Made by a program: the position numbers and the translations under genes
Origin: Ruminococcus sp.
GTDB lineage: Bacteria > Bacillota > Clostridia > Oscillospirales > Ruminococcaceae
Reading direction: 5' to 3'
NCBI GenBank assembly: GCA_017529875.1
Contig: JAFXNC010000010.1
Coordinates: 1-45,588, forward strand
Length of the DNA stretch: 45,588 nucleotides
The notes under the pieces: model-generated
What the model was told of the DNA's origin: nothing
Database searches by the model: none
The model's input: only the letters and a program-made list of their open reading frames with translations
Shown: piece by piece, positions 15,900 through 26,523 of the stretch
How the letters are laid out: each line of letters starts with the position of its first letter
Position numbering within the stretch: the first letter of the stretch is position 1

Positions 15900-16580
15900 G
15901 TGGCATATTTTCCCTTCTGCATCGACCTTGCAGGCAGGACTGTCCTGATAGCGGGCGGCGGGAAAGTCGCACTCAGGAAAGCCGAAAAGCTCAGGCCATT
16001 CGAAGCGAAGCTCAAAGTCGTAGCACCTGAGACAGACAGCGGATTTGATAAGCTTTCCGGCATAACGCTGATACACCGGGGATTCGAGGACAGCGATCTT
16101 GAAGGCGCATTTGCGGTTATCGCAGCCACGGACGACAGGGAGCTCAACTCCCGTATCTACCGCCTGTGCAAGGAGCAGAACAAGTTACTCGTGAACACGG
16201 TGGACGATCCCGAAAACTGCGGGTTCATCTTTCCCGCACTTGTGAATAAGGACGGCGTCACCGTCAGCATAAACACCGGCGGGAACGCTCCCGCTTATGC
16301 AAAGCATCTGCGCAAACAGATAGAGGCGCTTCTCGATGAAAAAGAGATGCAGCTCTTTGAGGCTATCGCATCCGCAAGGCCGGAAATACACCGGCTGTTC
16401 AAAACTGACAGTCGGCGTGCGCAGGCAGCAGCGGAACTGATAAGGCTGTTTTACGAATGTGATGACGCCGGTGATTTTGATACAACTTCAAGTCTTGAAA
16501 GGATAAGAGATAACTATGAAAGTCAGGATAGGGACGCGCAAAAGCAAGCTGGCGCTGATACAGTCGGAGCTTGCGGCTGA
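15900..16580 (+). CDS. Precorrin-2 dehydrogenase (siroheme synthase N-domain type)
   Basis: A 226-residue protein of the Met8/SirC/CysG-N family, which oxidises precorrin-2 to sirohydrochlorin and in some members also inserts iron. It has a Rossmann GGGKVALRKAEKL (about 19-31), the family stretch ATDDRELN, and SINTGGNAPAYAKHLR (about 124-139). It starts at a GTG with GGAGG upstream, because no ATG fits the conserved N-terminus. No separate SirB ferrochelatase is encoded in the operon, so this protein may do both steps. The last 65 bases overlap hemC. Confidence 0.88.
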   Translation: MAYFPFCIDLAGRTVLIAGGGKVALRKAEKLRPFEAKLKVVAPETDSGFDKLSGITLIHRGFEDSDLEGAFAVIAATDDRELNSRIYRLCKEQNKLLVNTVDDPENCGFIFPALVNKDGVTVSINTGGNAPAYAKHLRKQIEALLDEKEMQLFEAIASARPEIHRLFKTDSRRAQAAAELIRLFYECDDAGDFDTTSSLERIRDNYESQDRDAQKQAGADTVGACG

Positions 16581-17367
16581 TGCGATTAAACAGGCTTATC
16601 CCGATGCGGAGACCGAGCTGATATACTATACCACAAAGGGCGATGTGATACTCGACAAGCCTCTGGAAAAGCTGGGGGGCAAGGGCGTGTTCATCTCCGA
16701 GATAGAGCAGGCGCTCCAAAGCGGTGATATCGACATTGCGGTACACAGCGCAAAAGACCTGCCTCTGGAGCTTGCGGAGGGTACTCGGATAAGTGCGGTG
16801 CTCAGGCGCTCCTTCCCCAACGATGTGCTGGTCACAAGGCGAAACGAAGTGCTTAAAGGCGGGGTCATCGGAACGAGCAGCACCCGCCGCGCTGACGGAG
16901 TAAGAAAGCTGTTCCCGGATACCACGACTGCCGATATCCGTGGGAATGTTGACACCCGCCTGAACAAGCTGGCTGAGGGACAGTATGACGGGATAATACT
17001 CGCAGCGGCGGGGCTTTCAAGGCTCGGTGCGCTGGGGGACAAGCGGTTCGATTACACGTTTATTTCCACGAAGTCTCTCGTTCCTGCGCCCTGTCAGGGG
17101 ATAATCGCGATACAGTCGGGCAGGGACGATATCGCAGAACTGCTGTCGGGCGTAAGCGACAATGATACTTACAAATGCTTCGAGACCGAGCGGGCTGTGC
17201 TGGAGCTGCTGAACGCTGGCTGTTCATCCCCTGTGGGGGCGCTGGCAGAGATAAAGGACGGCATCATGACCCTTACCGTCACAAAGGATCAGCACACCAT
17301 TCTGATCGACAGCGCCCCCGCCGAGGAGCGTTTTGAGCTTGTGAAAAGGCTGGTCTCTGAGCTATGA
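16516..17367 (+). CDS. hemC: Hydroxymethylbilane synthase (porphobilinogen deaminase)
   Basis: A 283-residue enzyme joining four porphobilinogen units into hydroxymethylbilane. It starts IGTRKSKLALIQ. HSAKDLP carries the catalytic Asp near residue 78, and GTSSTRR is the substrate-binding arginine segment. Cys in NAGCSSPVGA attaches the dipyrromethane cofactor. It is somewhat short at its third domain. The ATG at 16516 has AAAGGATAAG upstream and overlaps the previous gene by 65 bases, a tight coupling. Confidence 0.92.
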   Translation: MKVRIGTRKSKLALIQSELAADAIKQAYPDAETELIYYTTKGDVILDKPLEKLGGKGVFISEIEQALQSGDIDIAVHSAKDLPLELAEGTRISAVLRRSFPNDVLVTRRNEVLKGGVIGTSSTRRADGVRKLFPDTTTADIRGNVDTRLNKLAEGQYDGIILAAAGLSRLGALGDKRFDYTFISTKSLVPAPCQGIIAIQSGRDDIAELLSGVSDNDTYKCFETERAVLELLNAGCSSPVGALAEIKDGIMTLTVTKDQHTILIDSAPAEERFELVKRLVSEL

Positions 17368-18803
17368 GCGGGTTTGTTTACATCATCGGTGCGGGCTGCG
17401 GAGCCTATGACCTTATGACCGTTCGCGGAATTAATGCGCTGAAAAAATGCGATGCGGTGATCTACGATGCGCTTATCGACCCGGCTCTGCCGGGATATGC
17501 CGATGAAAAGGCGGAGCTGATATGCGTCGGGAAACGCTCGGGAAAACACAGCGCATCTCAGGAGGAGATCAATTCTCTTATCGTAGAAAAAGCCCTTGAA
17601 GGCCGCACAGTCGCAAGGCTCAAGGGCGGAGACCCCTTTGTATTCGGGCGTGGCGGAGAGGAGATCGCACAGCTGCAAAAACAGGGCATAGCTTTTGAGG
17701 TCGTGCCGGGGATCTCATCCTCGGTGGCTGTTCCCGGGCTTGCGGGCATACCCGTGACCCACAGGAACGTGAGCCGCGCATTCCACGTTATAACCGCTCA
17801 CACGGCGGAGGGCTCCCGGGACTTTGCAAGGTATGCCGCCCTCGAGGGCACTCTCGTGTTCCTCATGGGATATGCGGCGCTTCGGGAGATCGCGGAGGGG
17901 CTCATCCGGGGAGGAAGAAGAAACTTTACCCCTGCGGCGGTCATTTCCGAGGGCGGCACCGCCAAGCAGCGGACTGTCCGGGCTGCCCTGGCAGATATTG
18001 CGGACGCTGCCGAAAAAGCGGGGCTTACCGCTCCTGCGGTGATAGTTGTCGGGGAGGCAGCGGCCTTCGACTTTTCGTGCGGCATCTCAAAAGGCGCTTT
18101 GGACGGCATTTCAGTCACCGTGACAGGCAGCGGCAGATTCACCGGAAAGACCTCCCTGCTGCTTGAAGAAAACGGAGCGAGGGTCCAGAGATACCCCCAT
18201 GTTCAGACGGTGAGAAAGGGCATTATCCCGGCACTTGACGGCTATGACTGTATCGCCTTTACAAGCTCTTACGGTGCGGAAATGTTCATCGACCATTGCA
18301 GGGAAAACCACATAGACCTGCGCTCCCTTGCGGGAGTGAAGATCGCCGCAGTCGGAAGCGGGACAGCAGAGACTCTTTCCTCCTGCGGTCTGATACCCGA
18401 TATCATCCCGGAGAGCTTTTATGTCAAAGACCTGGCTGAAAAGTTGGCCTCGGAGGGGGTCGGCAGAGTGCTGATACTCCGGGCTGCCCTGGGCTCTGAC
18501 GAGCTTGGGGAGATACTTGAAAGCAAGGGCGTTGCTTACGATGACGTGAAGATATACGACACCGTGAGCCGCGGGCTGCCGCCTATACATTTCGATACTG
18601 ACTATGTGGTTTTCGGCAGTTCCTTCGGAGTGCGCAGTTTCTTTGAAAACGGCAGCGGCATATCTGAAAACACAGCCGTGGTCTGCATCGGCTCAAAGAC
18701 CGCAGATACGGCATCGAAATACACCGGTGGCAGGATCGTCACCGCCGGACAGCAGACAGCACAGGGCATACTTGATTCGATAATAAATGACAGGAGCAAT
18801 TGA
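17364..18803 (+). CDS. cobA-hemD: Bifunctional uroporphyrinogen-III C-methyltransferase / uroporphyrinogen-III synthase
   Basis: A 479-residue fusion. The N-terminal half (1-240) is SAM-dependent Cob[16 protein letters not shown], then [13 protein letters not shown] and the GISS and GIPVTHR blocks. The C-terminal half (about 248-479) is HemD, which closes and flips hydroxymethylbilane to uroporphyrinogen III. Together they make precorrin-2, directing the pathway to siroheme (or cobalamin) rather than haem. The same fusion is common in Clostridia. The start overlaps hemC by 4 bases. Confidence 0.92.
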   Translation: MSGFVYIIGAGCGAYDLMTVRGINALKKCDAVIYDALIDPALPGYADEKAELICVGKRSGKHSASQEEINSLIVEKALEGRTVARLKGGDPFVFGRGGEEIAQLQKQGIAFEVVPGISSSVAVPGLAGIPVTHRNVSRAFHVITAHTAEGSRDFARYAALEGTLVFLMGYAALREIAEGLIRGGRRNFTPAAVISEGGTAKQRTVRAALADIADAAEKAGLTAPAVIVVGEAAAFDFSCGISKGALDGISVTVTGSGRFTGKTSLLLEENGARVQRYPHVQTVRKGIIPALDGYDCIAFTSSYGAEMFIDHCRENHIDLRSLAGVKIAAVGSGTAETLSSCGLIPDIIPESFYVKDLAEKLASEGVGRVLILRAALGSDELGEILESKGVAYDDVKIYDTVSRGLPPIHFDTDYVVFGSSFGVRSFFENGSGISENTAVVCIGSKTADTASKYTGGRIVTAGQQTAQGILDSIINDRSN

Positions 18804-18805
18804 AA

Positions 18806-19771
18806 ATGAAAAGATTCAGGCGGCTCAGGTCAACAGAAAGCCTGAGATCACTGGTGCGTGAAACGAGAGTGGACAAAAGCTCTCTGATATACCCCATATT
18901 CATTGCCGAGGGGGAGAATATCAAGAACCCGGTGGAGTCTATGCCGGGGATATATCAATGGTCACCCGACAGGCTCAGCGAGGAGCTTGACCGTGTGCGT
19001 GAAAGCGGGATAGGGGGTGTGCTGCTGTTCGGCATACCCGCTCATAAGGACGAGGTCGGCAGTGAGGCATACAATGACGAAGGGATAACTCAGCGGGCGG
19101 TTCGTTTCATCAAGGAGAAATATCCCGAAATACTTGTTATCGCGGATGTTTGTCTCTGCGAGTACACCTCTCACGGGCATTGCGGACTGGTGCATGAGGG
19201 CGAGATACAAAACGACGAAACGCTGCCCCTGCTTGCGAAAATGTCCGTCAGCCTTGCCAGTGCGGGTGCGGATATCATCGCCCCCTCGGATATGATGGAC
19301 GGGCGGGTCGCAGCCATAAGAGAGGCTCTTGACGGGGCGGGGCATATCAACACGCCCATAATGTCATACAGCGCCAAGTTCGCCTCGGGATACTATTCGC
19401 CCTTCCGGGACGCCGCACATTCAGCGCCCTCCTTCGGGGACAGACGCACCTATCAGATGGAGCCCTCAAACGGGAATGAGGCTCTCCGTGAGGTGGCGGA
19501 CGACATTGATGAGGGTGCGGATATCGTTATGGTAAAGCCCGCCCTTGCCTATCTCGATATTATCAGCCGCACAAAGCAGCGTTTTGATCTGCCCCTCGCC
19601 GCCTACAATGTCAGCGGGGAATACAGCATGGTCAAGGCTGCGGCGGAAAAGGGCTGGATAGACGAGAGGCGGATCGTACTTGAAAATCTTACTGCGATAA
19701 AGCGTGCAGGAGCGGATATCATCATAACCTACCACGCCCTTGATGCAGTATGCTGGCTGGAGGAAACATGA
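18806..19771 (+). CDS. hemB: Porphobilinogen synthase (delta-aminolevulinate dehydratase)
   Basis: A 321-residue enzyme condensing two 5-aminolevulinates to porphobilinogen. The zinc site is [12 protein letters not shown] (about 117-128). The two Schiff-base lysines are in MSYSAKFAS (near 192) and VMVKPAL (near 245). The ATG at 18806 is preferred over a TTG six bases upstream because AGGAG lies at the right distance. It ends with a 4-base overlap into hemL. Confidence 0.93.
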   Translation: MKRFRRLRSTESLRSLVRETRVDKSSLIYPIFIAEGENIKNPVESMPGIYQWSPDRLSEELDRVRESGIGGVLLFGIPAHKDEVGSEAYNDEGITQRAVRFIKEKYPEILVIADVCLCEYTSHGHCGLVHEGEIQNDETLPLLAKMSVSLASAGADIIAPSDMMDGRVAAIREALDGAGHINTPIMSYSAKFASGYYSPFRDAAHSAPSFGDRRTYQMEPSNGNEALREVADDIDEGADIVMVKPALAYLDIISRTKQRFDLPLAAYNVSGEYSMVKAAAEKGWIDERRIVLENLTAIKRAGADIIITYHALDAVCWLEET

Positions 19772-21039
19772 ACACACAAAGATCATCGGCGCTGTTTAAA
19801 AAAGCCGTGGGGCTGATGCCGGGAGGCGTGAACAGCCCTGTCAGGGCTTTCGGGAGCGTGGGCGCAGAGCCGCTTTTTATCTCGAAGGCGCAGGGCGACA
19901 GGATAACCGACGCCGACGGAAATGAATACATCGACTACGTCTGCTCCTGGGGACCCGATATTCTCGGACACGCACATCCCGCTGTTATCGGAGCGGTCAC
20001 AAAAGCCTGTGAACGGGGTCTTACCTTCGGTGCCTGTCACGAGGGGGAGATCATCCTTGCCGAGAAGATCAAGGCGCACTTCCCCTCTATGGAGCTTATC
20101 CGCCTTGTCAGCTCCGGCACCGAGGCGGTCATGAGCGCAGTCCGCGCCGCAAGGGGCTTTACAAGGCGCAGCAGGATCATCAAATTCGACGGCTGCTATC
20201 ACGGCCATTCCGACGGACTGCTGGTCAAGAGCGGCTCAGGACTGCTGACGGATTCCATACCCGACAGCGCGGGAGTGCCCTCGGGCTTCACCGACAACAC
20301 TCTCTCCGCAAGGTACAACGATGCCGACTCGGTTCGGGAGCTGTTTGAGAGATTCCCCGACAGCATCGCCGCTGTTATAGTCGAGCCCTGCGCCGCGAAC
20401 ATGGGAGTAGTAGCTCCCGGGGACGGCTTTCTCAAAGCGCTTCGGGAGATAACCTCGCAGTACGGTGCGCTGCTGATCTTCGACGAGGTCATAACAGGGT
20501 TCAGACTTTCCATAGGCGGCGCACAGCAGTATTACGGCATTACCCCCGACCTGACGGTTCTCGGGAAGATAGTGGGAGGCGGTATGCCTCTTGCAGCCTA
20601 CGGCGGGCGGCGTGAGGTAATGGAGCAGATTGCTCCCCTGGGGGCAGTTTATCAGGCAGGAACACTCTCGGGCAATCCCATAGCGACGGCTGCGGGCATA
20701 GCTCAGATAACTCAGCTCGAGCAGACCCCGGATCTCTATGAAGCCCTTGACCGAAAGGCGGCTGTGCTGGAAAATGCCGCCAAGAAAGCGGGGCTGAACG
20801 TGAACAGGTGCGGCTCGCTGATGACGGTGTTTTTCACCGGTAACAAGGTCACAGACTACGAGTCGGCACAGACTGCTGACAGAGGGGCTTATGCGGATTA
20901 TTTCCGTTATCTGCTGAAAAACGGTATCTACACAGCACCCTCACAGTTCGAGGCGATGTTCATATCCTATGCTCACAGCAACCAGGATATCGCACTCACG
21001 GCGCAGATCATAGAAAAATATAAACCGAAGGAGAATTGA
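19768..21039 (+). CDS. hemL: Glutamate-1-semialdehyde 2,1-aminomutase
   Basis: A 423-residue PLP enzyme converting glutamate-1-semialdehyde to 5-aminolevulinate, the substrate of HemB. Recognised by [46 protein letters not shown] and the PLP lysine in [12 protein letters not shown] (about 260). The ATG at 19768 is chosen because GGAGG precedes it and the product then starts [12 protein letters not shown]; an ATG 18 bases upstream lacks a site. With HemA, C, D and B it gives a complete C5 route to uroporphyrinogen III. Confidence 0.94.
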   Translation: MNTQRSSALFKKAVGLMPGGVNSPVRAFGSVGAEPLFISKAQGDRITDADGNEYIDYVCSWGPDILGHAHPAVIGAVTKACERGLTFGACHEGEIILAEKIKAHFPSMELIRLVSSGTEAVMSAVRAARGFTRRSRIIKFDGCYHGHSDGLLVKSGSGLLTDSIPDSAGVPSGFTDNTLSARYNDADSVRELFERFPDSIAAVIVEPCAANMGVVAPGDGFLKALREITSQYGALLIFDEVITGFRLSIGGAQQYYGITPDLTVLGKIVGGGMPLAAYGGRREVMEQIAPLGAVYQAGTLSGNPIATAAGIAQITQLEQTPDLYEALDRKAAVLENAAKKAGLNVNRCGSLMTVFFTGNKVTDYESAQTADRGAYADYFRYLLKNGIYTAPSQFEAMFISYAHSNQDIALTAQIIEKYKPKEN

Positions 21040-21040
21040 A

Positions 21041-21901
21041 ATGGCAGCAGATTACTCGACTTTAAAAAAAGGCGGCTTCATGCAGCAGAAGCAGAAGAAC
21101 AATTTCTCTCTCAGACTGCGTATCGTCGGGGGAAATGTCACGGCGGGACAGCTCGCAAAGATCGCGGAGGTGTCCGAGAAATACGGTGACGGTCATGTGC
21201 ATCTGACCTCCCGGCAGAGCATCGAGATACCCTTTATCAAGCTCGATCAGATCGACGAGGTGAAGAACGCTCTTGCAGAGGGGGATGTTCAGCCCGGTGT
21301 CTGCGGGCCGAGGGTAAGGACGATCACCGCCTGTCAGGGCAGTGCTGTCTGCCCCAGCGGATGTATTGACACCTATGCCCTGGCGAAAGAGCTGGACGAG
21401 CGGTACTTTGCAAGAGAGCTTCCCCACAAGTTCAAATTCGGCATCACAGGCTGTCAGAACAACTGCCTCAAAGCGGAGGAAAACGACCTCGGCATAAAGG
21501 GCGGTCTGAAGGTGAGCTGGAAGGAGAGCGAGTGCATCAACTGCGGGCTCTGCGAGAAGATCTGCCGCAGCAAGGCAATCACAAGAGCTGACGGCAGGCT
21601 GACGGTGGACAACACCAAATGCAACTACTGCGGACGCTGTGCCAAGGTCTGTCCCACGGATGCCTGGGATACCGTCAGCGGATACATCGTGTCCTTCGGA
21701 GGGCTCTTCGGCAACAGCATCGCCAAGGGTGAGCCCACGGTGCCTTTTATCGAAGACCATGACGCCCTTCTGCGGGTATGCGATGCGGCCATAGAGTTTT
21801 TCGAGGCCAACGCCAAGCCCAGCGAGCGTTTCCGCTTCACCCTTGACAGGGTAGGCCGCGAGGTGTTCGACAAGGTCATACTTGAGGCGATAGGCAAATG
21901 A
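21041..21901 (+). CDS. Siroheme sulfite reductase with internal ferredoxin domain
   Basis: A 286-residue enzyme expected to reduce sulfite to sulfide. The N-terminal ferredoxin-like NiR/SiR repeat ([14 protein letters not shown]) is followed by the siroheme-[4Fe-4S] ligands as C-x5-C (Cys98, Cys104) and C-x3-C (Cys138, Cys142). A bacterial ferredoxin domain with two 4Fe-4S sets (Cys165-168-171-175 and Cys194-197-200-204) follows. This one-chain layout is close to AsrC and clostridial assimilatory reductases rather than CysI, and removes the need for a flavin CysJ partner. The siroheme genes immediately upstream supply its cofactor. Good AAGGAG site. Confidence 0.88.
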   Translation: MAADYSTLKKGGFMQQKQKNNFSLRLRIVGGNVTAGQLAKIAEVSEKYGDGHVHLTSRQSIEIPFIKLDQIDEVKNALAEGDVQPGVCGPRVRTITACQGSAVCPSGCIDTYALAKELDERYFARELPHKFKFGITGCQNNCLKAEENDLGIKGGLKVSWKESECINCGLCEKICRSKAITRADGRLTVDNTKCNYCGRCAKVCPTDAWDTVSGYIVSFGGLFGNSIAKGEPTVPFIEDHDALLRVCDAAIEFFEANAKPSERFRFTLDRVGREVFDKVILEAIGK

Positions 21902-23553
21902 AGACCGAAAGAATAAAGACCGATATACTTATCATCGGAGGCGGCACGGCGGGCTGCTATGCGGCTGTCACCGCCGCCGAGAATTCCGATAAGCAGATAC
22001 TTATCTGCGAGAAGGCTCACATCAAAAGGAGCGGCTGTCTTGCGGCGGGGGTCAATGCTCTCAACGCTTACATAACCGAGGGCAGGACGCCTCAGGATTA
22101 CGCCGACTATTGCATTAAAGACGCCCACGGTATCGCCCGGGAAGACCTGCTGCTGACCATGTCGCAGAGGCTCAAAGCCGTTACGGAAAGGCTCGAGCGG
22201 GAGGGGCTGGTCATCCTCAGGGACGAGCAGGGTAAATACGTCACCCGGGGCGATCGCAACATCAAGATAAACGGCGAGAACATCAAGCCGCTGCTTGCAG
22301 ATATGGCGCAGCGGCAGCCCAATGTGAGAGTGCTCAACCGAGTGAACATCACGGACATCGACGTCACCGGAGGCAGGATAAACGGCGCCTTCGGTATAGG
22401 CATCGGGGACGGGACGTTCTACATCATCGAGGCCTCCGCCGTGCTTATGGCAACAGGGGGTGCGGCAGGGCTCTACAAGCCAAACAACCCCGGATTTTCA
22501 AGGCATAAGATGTGGTACTGCCCCTTCAATACCGGTGCGGGGTATGCTATGGGAATACGTCACGGCGCAGAGATGACCACCTTTGAGATGCGCTTTATCG
22601 CGCTGCGCTGCAAGGACACCATAGCACCCACCGGCACTCTTGCACAGGGCGTGGGAGCAAAGCAGGTGAATGTTCTCGGGGAGGTCTATGAGCAGAAATA
22701 CGGCCTTACCACCTCAGAGCGGGTGTACGGCACAGCGGCGGAAAATGCCGCAGGCAGAGGCCCCTGCTTCCTCCGCACCGAGGGCATAACCAAAGATCAG
22801 GAGCAGTCGCTTCTGAAAGCATATCTGAACATGGCTCCGTCCCAGACGCTGAAATGGCTCGAAAACGGAGAGCTGCCCGGGGAGAACAATGTTGAGATAG
22901 AAGGCACCGAGCCTTACATAGTCGGCGGGCATACCGCCAGCGGCTTCTGGGTGGATGCAGACCGTGCCACGACCATAAAGGGGCTTTATGCCGCAGGTGA
23001 TGCGGCAGGCGGAGCTCCGCAGAAGTATGTCACGGGAGCTCTGGCGGAGGGCGAGATCGCAGCGCAGTCGATGCTGCGCTATCTTGACAGGAACGAGCCC
23101 TCCGGCATCAGTGAGGAAAGCATAGCCCGGCATCTCAGCGAAGCGGGACGTTTTCTCAGCACCTCGGACAGCCCATATACTCCCGAGCAGCTTGAAGAAG
23201 CCATGCAGACCGTTATGGACAACTACGCCGGGGGCATCAGGACTAATTACCGCTTTTCCGAAAAGAGCCTCGGCATAGCTGAAAAGCGTATCATACAGCT
23301 TGAAGCTCTGTCGGACAGCCTCCGTGCGAAGGATGCGCAGGAGCTTATGTATATCTACGAGCTGCGGGAGCGCCTTACGGTATGCAAAACTGTGATCGCT
23401 CATCTGAGGGCGAGGAAGGAGACCCGCTGGCATTGCTTTGCGGAGAACACAGATCATCCGGAGCGCGACGACGAGCATTGGAAGGTGTTTGTAAATTCCC
23501 GCTTTGAAAACGGCAGCACCGAGATCATATTAAGGAGAGTGAGCGAGGGTTGA
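21898..23553 (+). CDS. aprA: Adenylylsulfate reductase alpha subunit (AprA-like)
   Basis: A 551-residue FAD enzyme reducing APS to sulfite and AMP. FAD site [16 protein letters not shown] (about 9-24), then the AprA blocks [16 protein letters not shown] and GRGPCF, and an FAD-closing [22 protein letters not shown] (about 365-386). It is about 100 residues shorter than dissimilatory AprA. No QmoABC, DsrAB or electron-transport complex is encoded here, and the operon contains sulfate import and ATP sulfurylase, so the role is assimilatory. A 4-base overlap joins it to the sulfite reductase and to aprB. Confidence 0.9.
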   Translation: MKTERIKTDILIIGGGTAGCYAAVTAAENSDKQILICEKAHIKRSGCLAAGVNALNAYITEGRTPQDYADYCIKDAHGIAREDLLLTMSQRLKAVTERLEREGLVILRDEQGKYVTRGDRNIKINGENIKPLLADMAQRQPNVRVLNRVNITDIDVTGGRINGAFGIGIGDGTFYIIEASAVLMATGGAAGLYKPNNPGFSRHKMWYCPFNTGAGYAMGIRHGAEMTTFEMRFIALRCKDTIAPTGTLAQGVGAKQVNVLGEVYEQKYGLTTSERVYGTAAENAAGRGPCFLRTEGITKDQEQSLLKAYLNMAPSQTLKWLENGELPGENNVEIEGTEPYIVGGHTASGFWVDADRATTIKGLYAAGDAAGGAPQKYVTGALAEGEIAAQSMLRYLDRNEPSGISEESIARHLSEAGRFLSTSDSPYTPEQLEEAMQTVMDNYAGGIRTNYRFSEKSLGIAEKRIIQLEALSDSLRAKDAQELMYIYELRERLTVCKTVIAHLRARKETRWHCFAENTDHPERDDEHWKVFVNSRFENGSTEIILRRVSEG

Positions 23554-23864
23554 GCATCGAGATCAACAAAAACAAATGCATCGGCTGCGGGAAATGCCGC
23601 GACGTCTGCCCGGGTACCCTCATAGCTCTCGGCGAGGACAGAAAGGCTTTCATCAGATACCCCAGGGACTGCTGGGGCTGTACAAGCTGCCTTAAAGAAT
23701 GTCCGGTGTATGCCATAAGCTTTTTCCTCGGTGCCGATATGGGAGGCACCGGCGGCAGGCTCCACACCGAAAAAGAGGGCGATATCCTCAAATGGATAAC
23801 CGAGCGCCCCGACGGGAGGGTTATCGTAACAGAGGTCGATACCCGCGAATCAAATAAGTATTAG
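23550..23864 (+). CDS. aprB: Adenylylsulfate reductase beta subunit, ferredoxin type
   Basis: A 104-residue iron-sulfur partner of AprA. It has two 4Fe-4S motifs, [12 protein letters not shown] and [12 protein letters not shown], and a short C-terminal tail that in the family wraps around AprA. It is shorter than dissimilatory AprB (about 150). The start is a TTG overlapping the aprA stop (TTGA), with GAGCGAGG upstream. It passes electrons to the FAD of AprA. Confidence 0.9.
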   Translation: MSIEINKNKCIGCGKCRDVCPGTLIALGEDRKAFIRYPRDCWGCTSCLKECPVYAISFFLGADMGGTGGRLHTEKEGDILKWITERPDGRVIVTEVDTRESNKY

Positions 23865-23875
23865 GAGATGAAACA

Positions 23876-24775
23876 ATGCCGTTATTATCACACCTTGACG
23901 AGCTTGAAGCCGAGGCGATATACATAATCCGGGAGGTGGCTGCCGAATGTGAAAAGCCAGTGATGCTCTACTCCATAGGCAAGGACAGCTCGGTGATGCT
24001 GCACCTGGCACTCAAAGCCTTCTATCCCGAGAAGCCCCCCTTTCCCTTTCTGCACGTCAACACTACCTGGAAGTTCAGAGAGATGATACATTTCCGGGAT
24101 GAGACCGCCAAAAAGCTGGGCATAGAGATGCTCGAATACATCAACGAGGACGGCGTCAGACAGGGGATAAACCCATTTGACCACGGTGCTGCCTACACGG
24201 ACATAATGAAGACCCAGGCGCTGAAGCAGGCTCTTGACAAATACGGCTTCACAGCTGCATTCGGAGGCGGCAGACGGGACGAGGAAAAATCCCGCGCCAA
24301 GGAAAGGATATTCTCTTTCCGCAGCTCCTCCCACGCCTGGGATCCGAAAAATCAACGTCCCGAGATGTGGAAGCTCTACAACACTAAAATAAACAAGGGC
24401 GAGAGCATAAGGGTCTTCCCCATATCCAACTGGACGGAGAAGGATATCTGGCAGTATATCCGCCGGGAGAAAATAGATATCGTGCCGCTGTACTTTGCCG
24501 CGGAGCGCCCTGTGGTGGAAAGGGACGGCAACATCATAATGGTGGATGACGAGCGCTTTCCCCTGAGAGAGGGCGAGGTGCCGCAGATAAAATCGGTGAG
24601 ATTCAGGACTCTCGGCTGCTATCCCCTGACAGGCGGCATCGAATCCACAGCCTCCACCCTTGACGAGATAATCGAGGAGACCCTTGCCAGCGTTGAATCC
24701 GAGCGCACCTCCAGGGTCATCGACAACGAAGCTGCGGGAAGTATGGAACGCAGAAAGAGAGAGGGATATTTCTGA
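23876..24775 (+). CDS. cysD: Sulfate adenylyltransferase subunit 2
   Basis: A 299-residue PP-loop ATPase that forms APS from sulfate and ATP. The PP-loop is [14 protein letters not shown] (about 32-45). [21 protein letters not shown] (about 135-155) and [13 protein letters not shown] are CysD signatures. It works as a heterodimer with CysN and starts 11 bases after aprB with GGAG upstream. APS goes straight to AprAB; no APS kinase is seen. Confidence 0.95.
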   Translation: MPLLSHLDELEAEAIYIIREVAAECEKPVMLYSIGKDSSVMLHLALKAFYPEKPPFPFLHVNTTWKFREMIHFRDETAKKLGIEMLEYINEDGVRQGINPFDHGAAYTDIMKTQALKQALDKYGFTAAFGGGRRDEEKSRAKERIFSFRSSSHAWDPKNQRPEMWKLYNTKINKGESIRVFPISNWTEKDIWQYIRREKIDIVPLYFAAERPVVERDGNIIMVDDERFPLREGEVPQIKSVRFRTLGCYPLTGGIESTASTLDEIIEETLASVESERTSRVIDNEAAGSMERRKREGYF

Positions 24776-26487
24776 TGCAGAAGTCTAAGATCGGTTTATT
24801 GAAATTCATAACCTGCGGCAGCGTTGACGACGGCAAGTCCACGCTGATCGGTCATATCCTGTATGACGCAAAGCTGATCTACGCAGATCAGGAGAAAGCC
24901 CTCGAGCTGGACAGCAAGGTGGGCAGCACCGGCGGCAGGATAGATTATTCTCTGTTGCTTGACGGCCTTATGGCTGAGCGGGAGCAGGGCATAACCATAG
25001 ATGTGGCATACAGGTATTTCACCACGGACGCCCGCAGCTTTATAGTCGCGGACACCCCCGGCCACGAGGAATACACCCGTAACATGGCGGTGGGGGCCTC
25101 CTTTGCCGACCTGTCGGTGATACTTGTGGACGCCTCACAGGGCGTGCTCGTCCAGACCCGAAGACACGCCCGGATATGCAGGCTCATGGGCATAAGGCAC
25201 TACGTGTTCGCGGTGAATAAAATGGATCTCGTGCAGTACAGCGAGAGCCGCTTTGCAGAGATCACAGCACAGATAGAAGCGCTTTCCGCCGAGCTTTCCC
25301 TTGACAGCGTAAAGATCATCCCCCTGTCGGCAACGGCGGGAGACAATGTTACCAAGCCCTCCGAAAATATGCCCTGGTATCAGGGAGAGACCCTGCTTAT
25401 ATATCTCGAAACGGTGGACGTTTCCGCCGACAGCCGGGAGGAAAAGTTCTATATGCCGGTGCAGCGGGTATGCCGCCCGGATCGGACATTCAGAGGCTTT
25501 CAGGGGCAGATCGAGGCAGGCAGTCTCAAAGCCGGAGATACGGTGCGCACACTTCCCAGCGGAGAAACGGCAGACGTTAAAAGTATCTACGTGGGGGACA
25601 GGCAGACCGATGCTGCGGTCAAGGGTCAGCCTGTAACGGTCACTCTTGACCGGGAGGTGGATGTGTCGAGAGGCTGTGTTATCACTAAGGACGGCGGGAT
25701 CGCGGCATACGGCACGCTGGAAGCCTCTCTGCTCTGGACGGACGATGTCCCTCTCGAGCCCGGCAAGGACTGCCTTGTGAAGCTGGGCACCAAGCTGATA
25801 CCCGCAGTCGTGACCCAGATAAAGTACGCCGTGGATGTGAACACCGGCGAGCATATCCGGACGGACACACTCTCCAAAAACGGCATAGCAAGATGCACCG
25901 TGAAGCTCTCCGAGCCCGTAACTGCTGACAAATTTTCCGTCCACAAGACCCTGGGCGAATTCATCCTCATAGACAGAGTGAGCAACATGACCGCCGCCTG
26001 CGGAGTGGTGGAGGAGCTGTTTGAAAAGAGCGCTGCCGAAGCGGACAAGGCCGCCTTCACCGACGGCGTCCTGAAAGCCCACGGAGACCTGTTCGAGGAA
26101 TTCTATTACGATGTGAACAGCTACAACGTCTTCCACGCCCAGACCGTTACCCGCAGCTTCGGCATCGGGGATGAGATACCCTCCCGGGGCAAGAGCTACT
26201 CCTATCCCGATGACCTTGACGTGATAGTCCTGCGGGACAGAGTTGCGGTAAAGATACGGGAAAGAAAGGTCGCAGCACTTGTGAGCTTCGACAGCTACGA
26301 GTATGACGGCACCGTACCTATCGTGAACGGCAGAGGATTCGGGGTATTGGCAAAGAACGATAAGGAAGTGAAGCAGTTCATCTCGGAGTATGAAGCCTCC
26401 GATAAGGAGTCGCTCCCCGACCTGTTCGGAAAGTGGCTCAGCTTTGTGACTTACAGAAAGATATACATTTCCGGCGCATTTATCTGA
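24775..26487 (+). CDS. cysN: Sulfate adenylyltransferase subunit 1 with extra C-terminal domain
   Basis: A 570-residue translation-factor-like GTPase that powers CysD. G1 GSVDDGKST (about 15-23), G3 DTPGHEEY, G4 NKMD, followed by two beta-barrel domains to about residue 420. The usual CysN ends near 475. Here about 110-140 further residues follow (from HGDLFEEFYYDVNSYN to the end). They lack a Walker A motif, so this is not the CysC kinase of CysNC fusions. The extension includes RDRVAVKIRERKVAALVSF and may be a binding or regulatory module. The start shares a base with the cysD stop. Confidence 0.92.
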   Translation: MQKSKIGLLKFITCGSVDDGKSTLIGHILYDAKLIYADQEKALELDSKVGSTGGRIDYSLLLDGLMAEREQGITIDVAYRYFTTDARSFIVADTPGHEEYTRNMAVGASFADLSVILVDASQGVLVQTRRHARICRLMGIRHYVFAVNKMDLVQYSESRFAEITAQIEALSAELSLDSVKIIPLSATAGDNVTKPSENMPWYQGETLLIYLETVDVSADSREEKFYMPVQRVCRPDRTFRGFQGQIEAGSLKAGDTVRTLPSGETADVKSIYVGDRQTDAAVKGQPVTVTLDREVDVSRGCVITKDGGIAAYGTLEASLLWTDDVPLEPGKDCLVKLGTKLIPAVVTQIKYAVDVNTGEHIRTDTLSKNGIARCTVKLSEPVTADKFSVHKTLGEFILIDRVSNMTAACGVVEELFEKSAAEADKAAFTDGVLKAHGDLFEEFYYDVNSYNVFHAQTVTRSFGIGDEIPSRGKSYSYPDDLDVIVLRDRVAVKIRERKVAALVSFDSYEYDGTVPIVNGRGFGVLAKNDKEVKQFISEYEASDKESLPDLFGKWLSFVTYRKIYISGAFI

Positions 26488-26523
26488 AACACAAAAAACT
26501 ATTAAAAAGGAGGGCAGGATACC

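Noticed and set aside
21041..23864. Dissimilatory sulfate respiration
   Set aside because: AprAB-like subunits are present, but there is no DsrAB, DsrC, Qmo or Sat of the respiratory type. The uptake, CysDN and amino-acid genes point to assimilation.
26040..26487. APS kinase (CysC) fused to CysN
   Set aside because: The extension has no Walker A loop or other CysC landmarks, and the pathway here uses APS directly.
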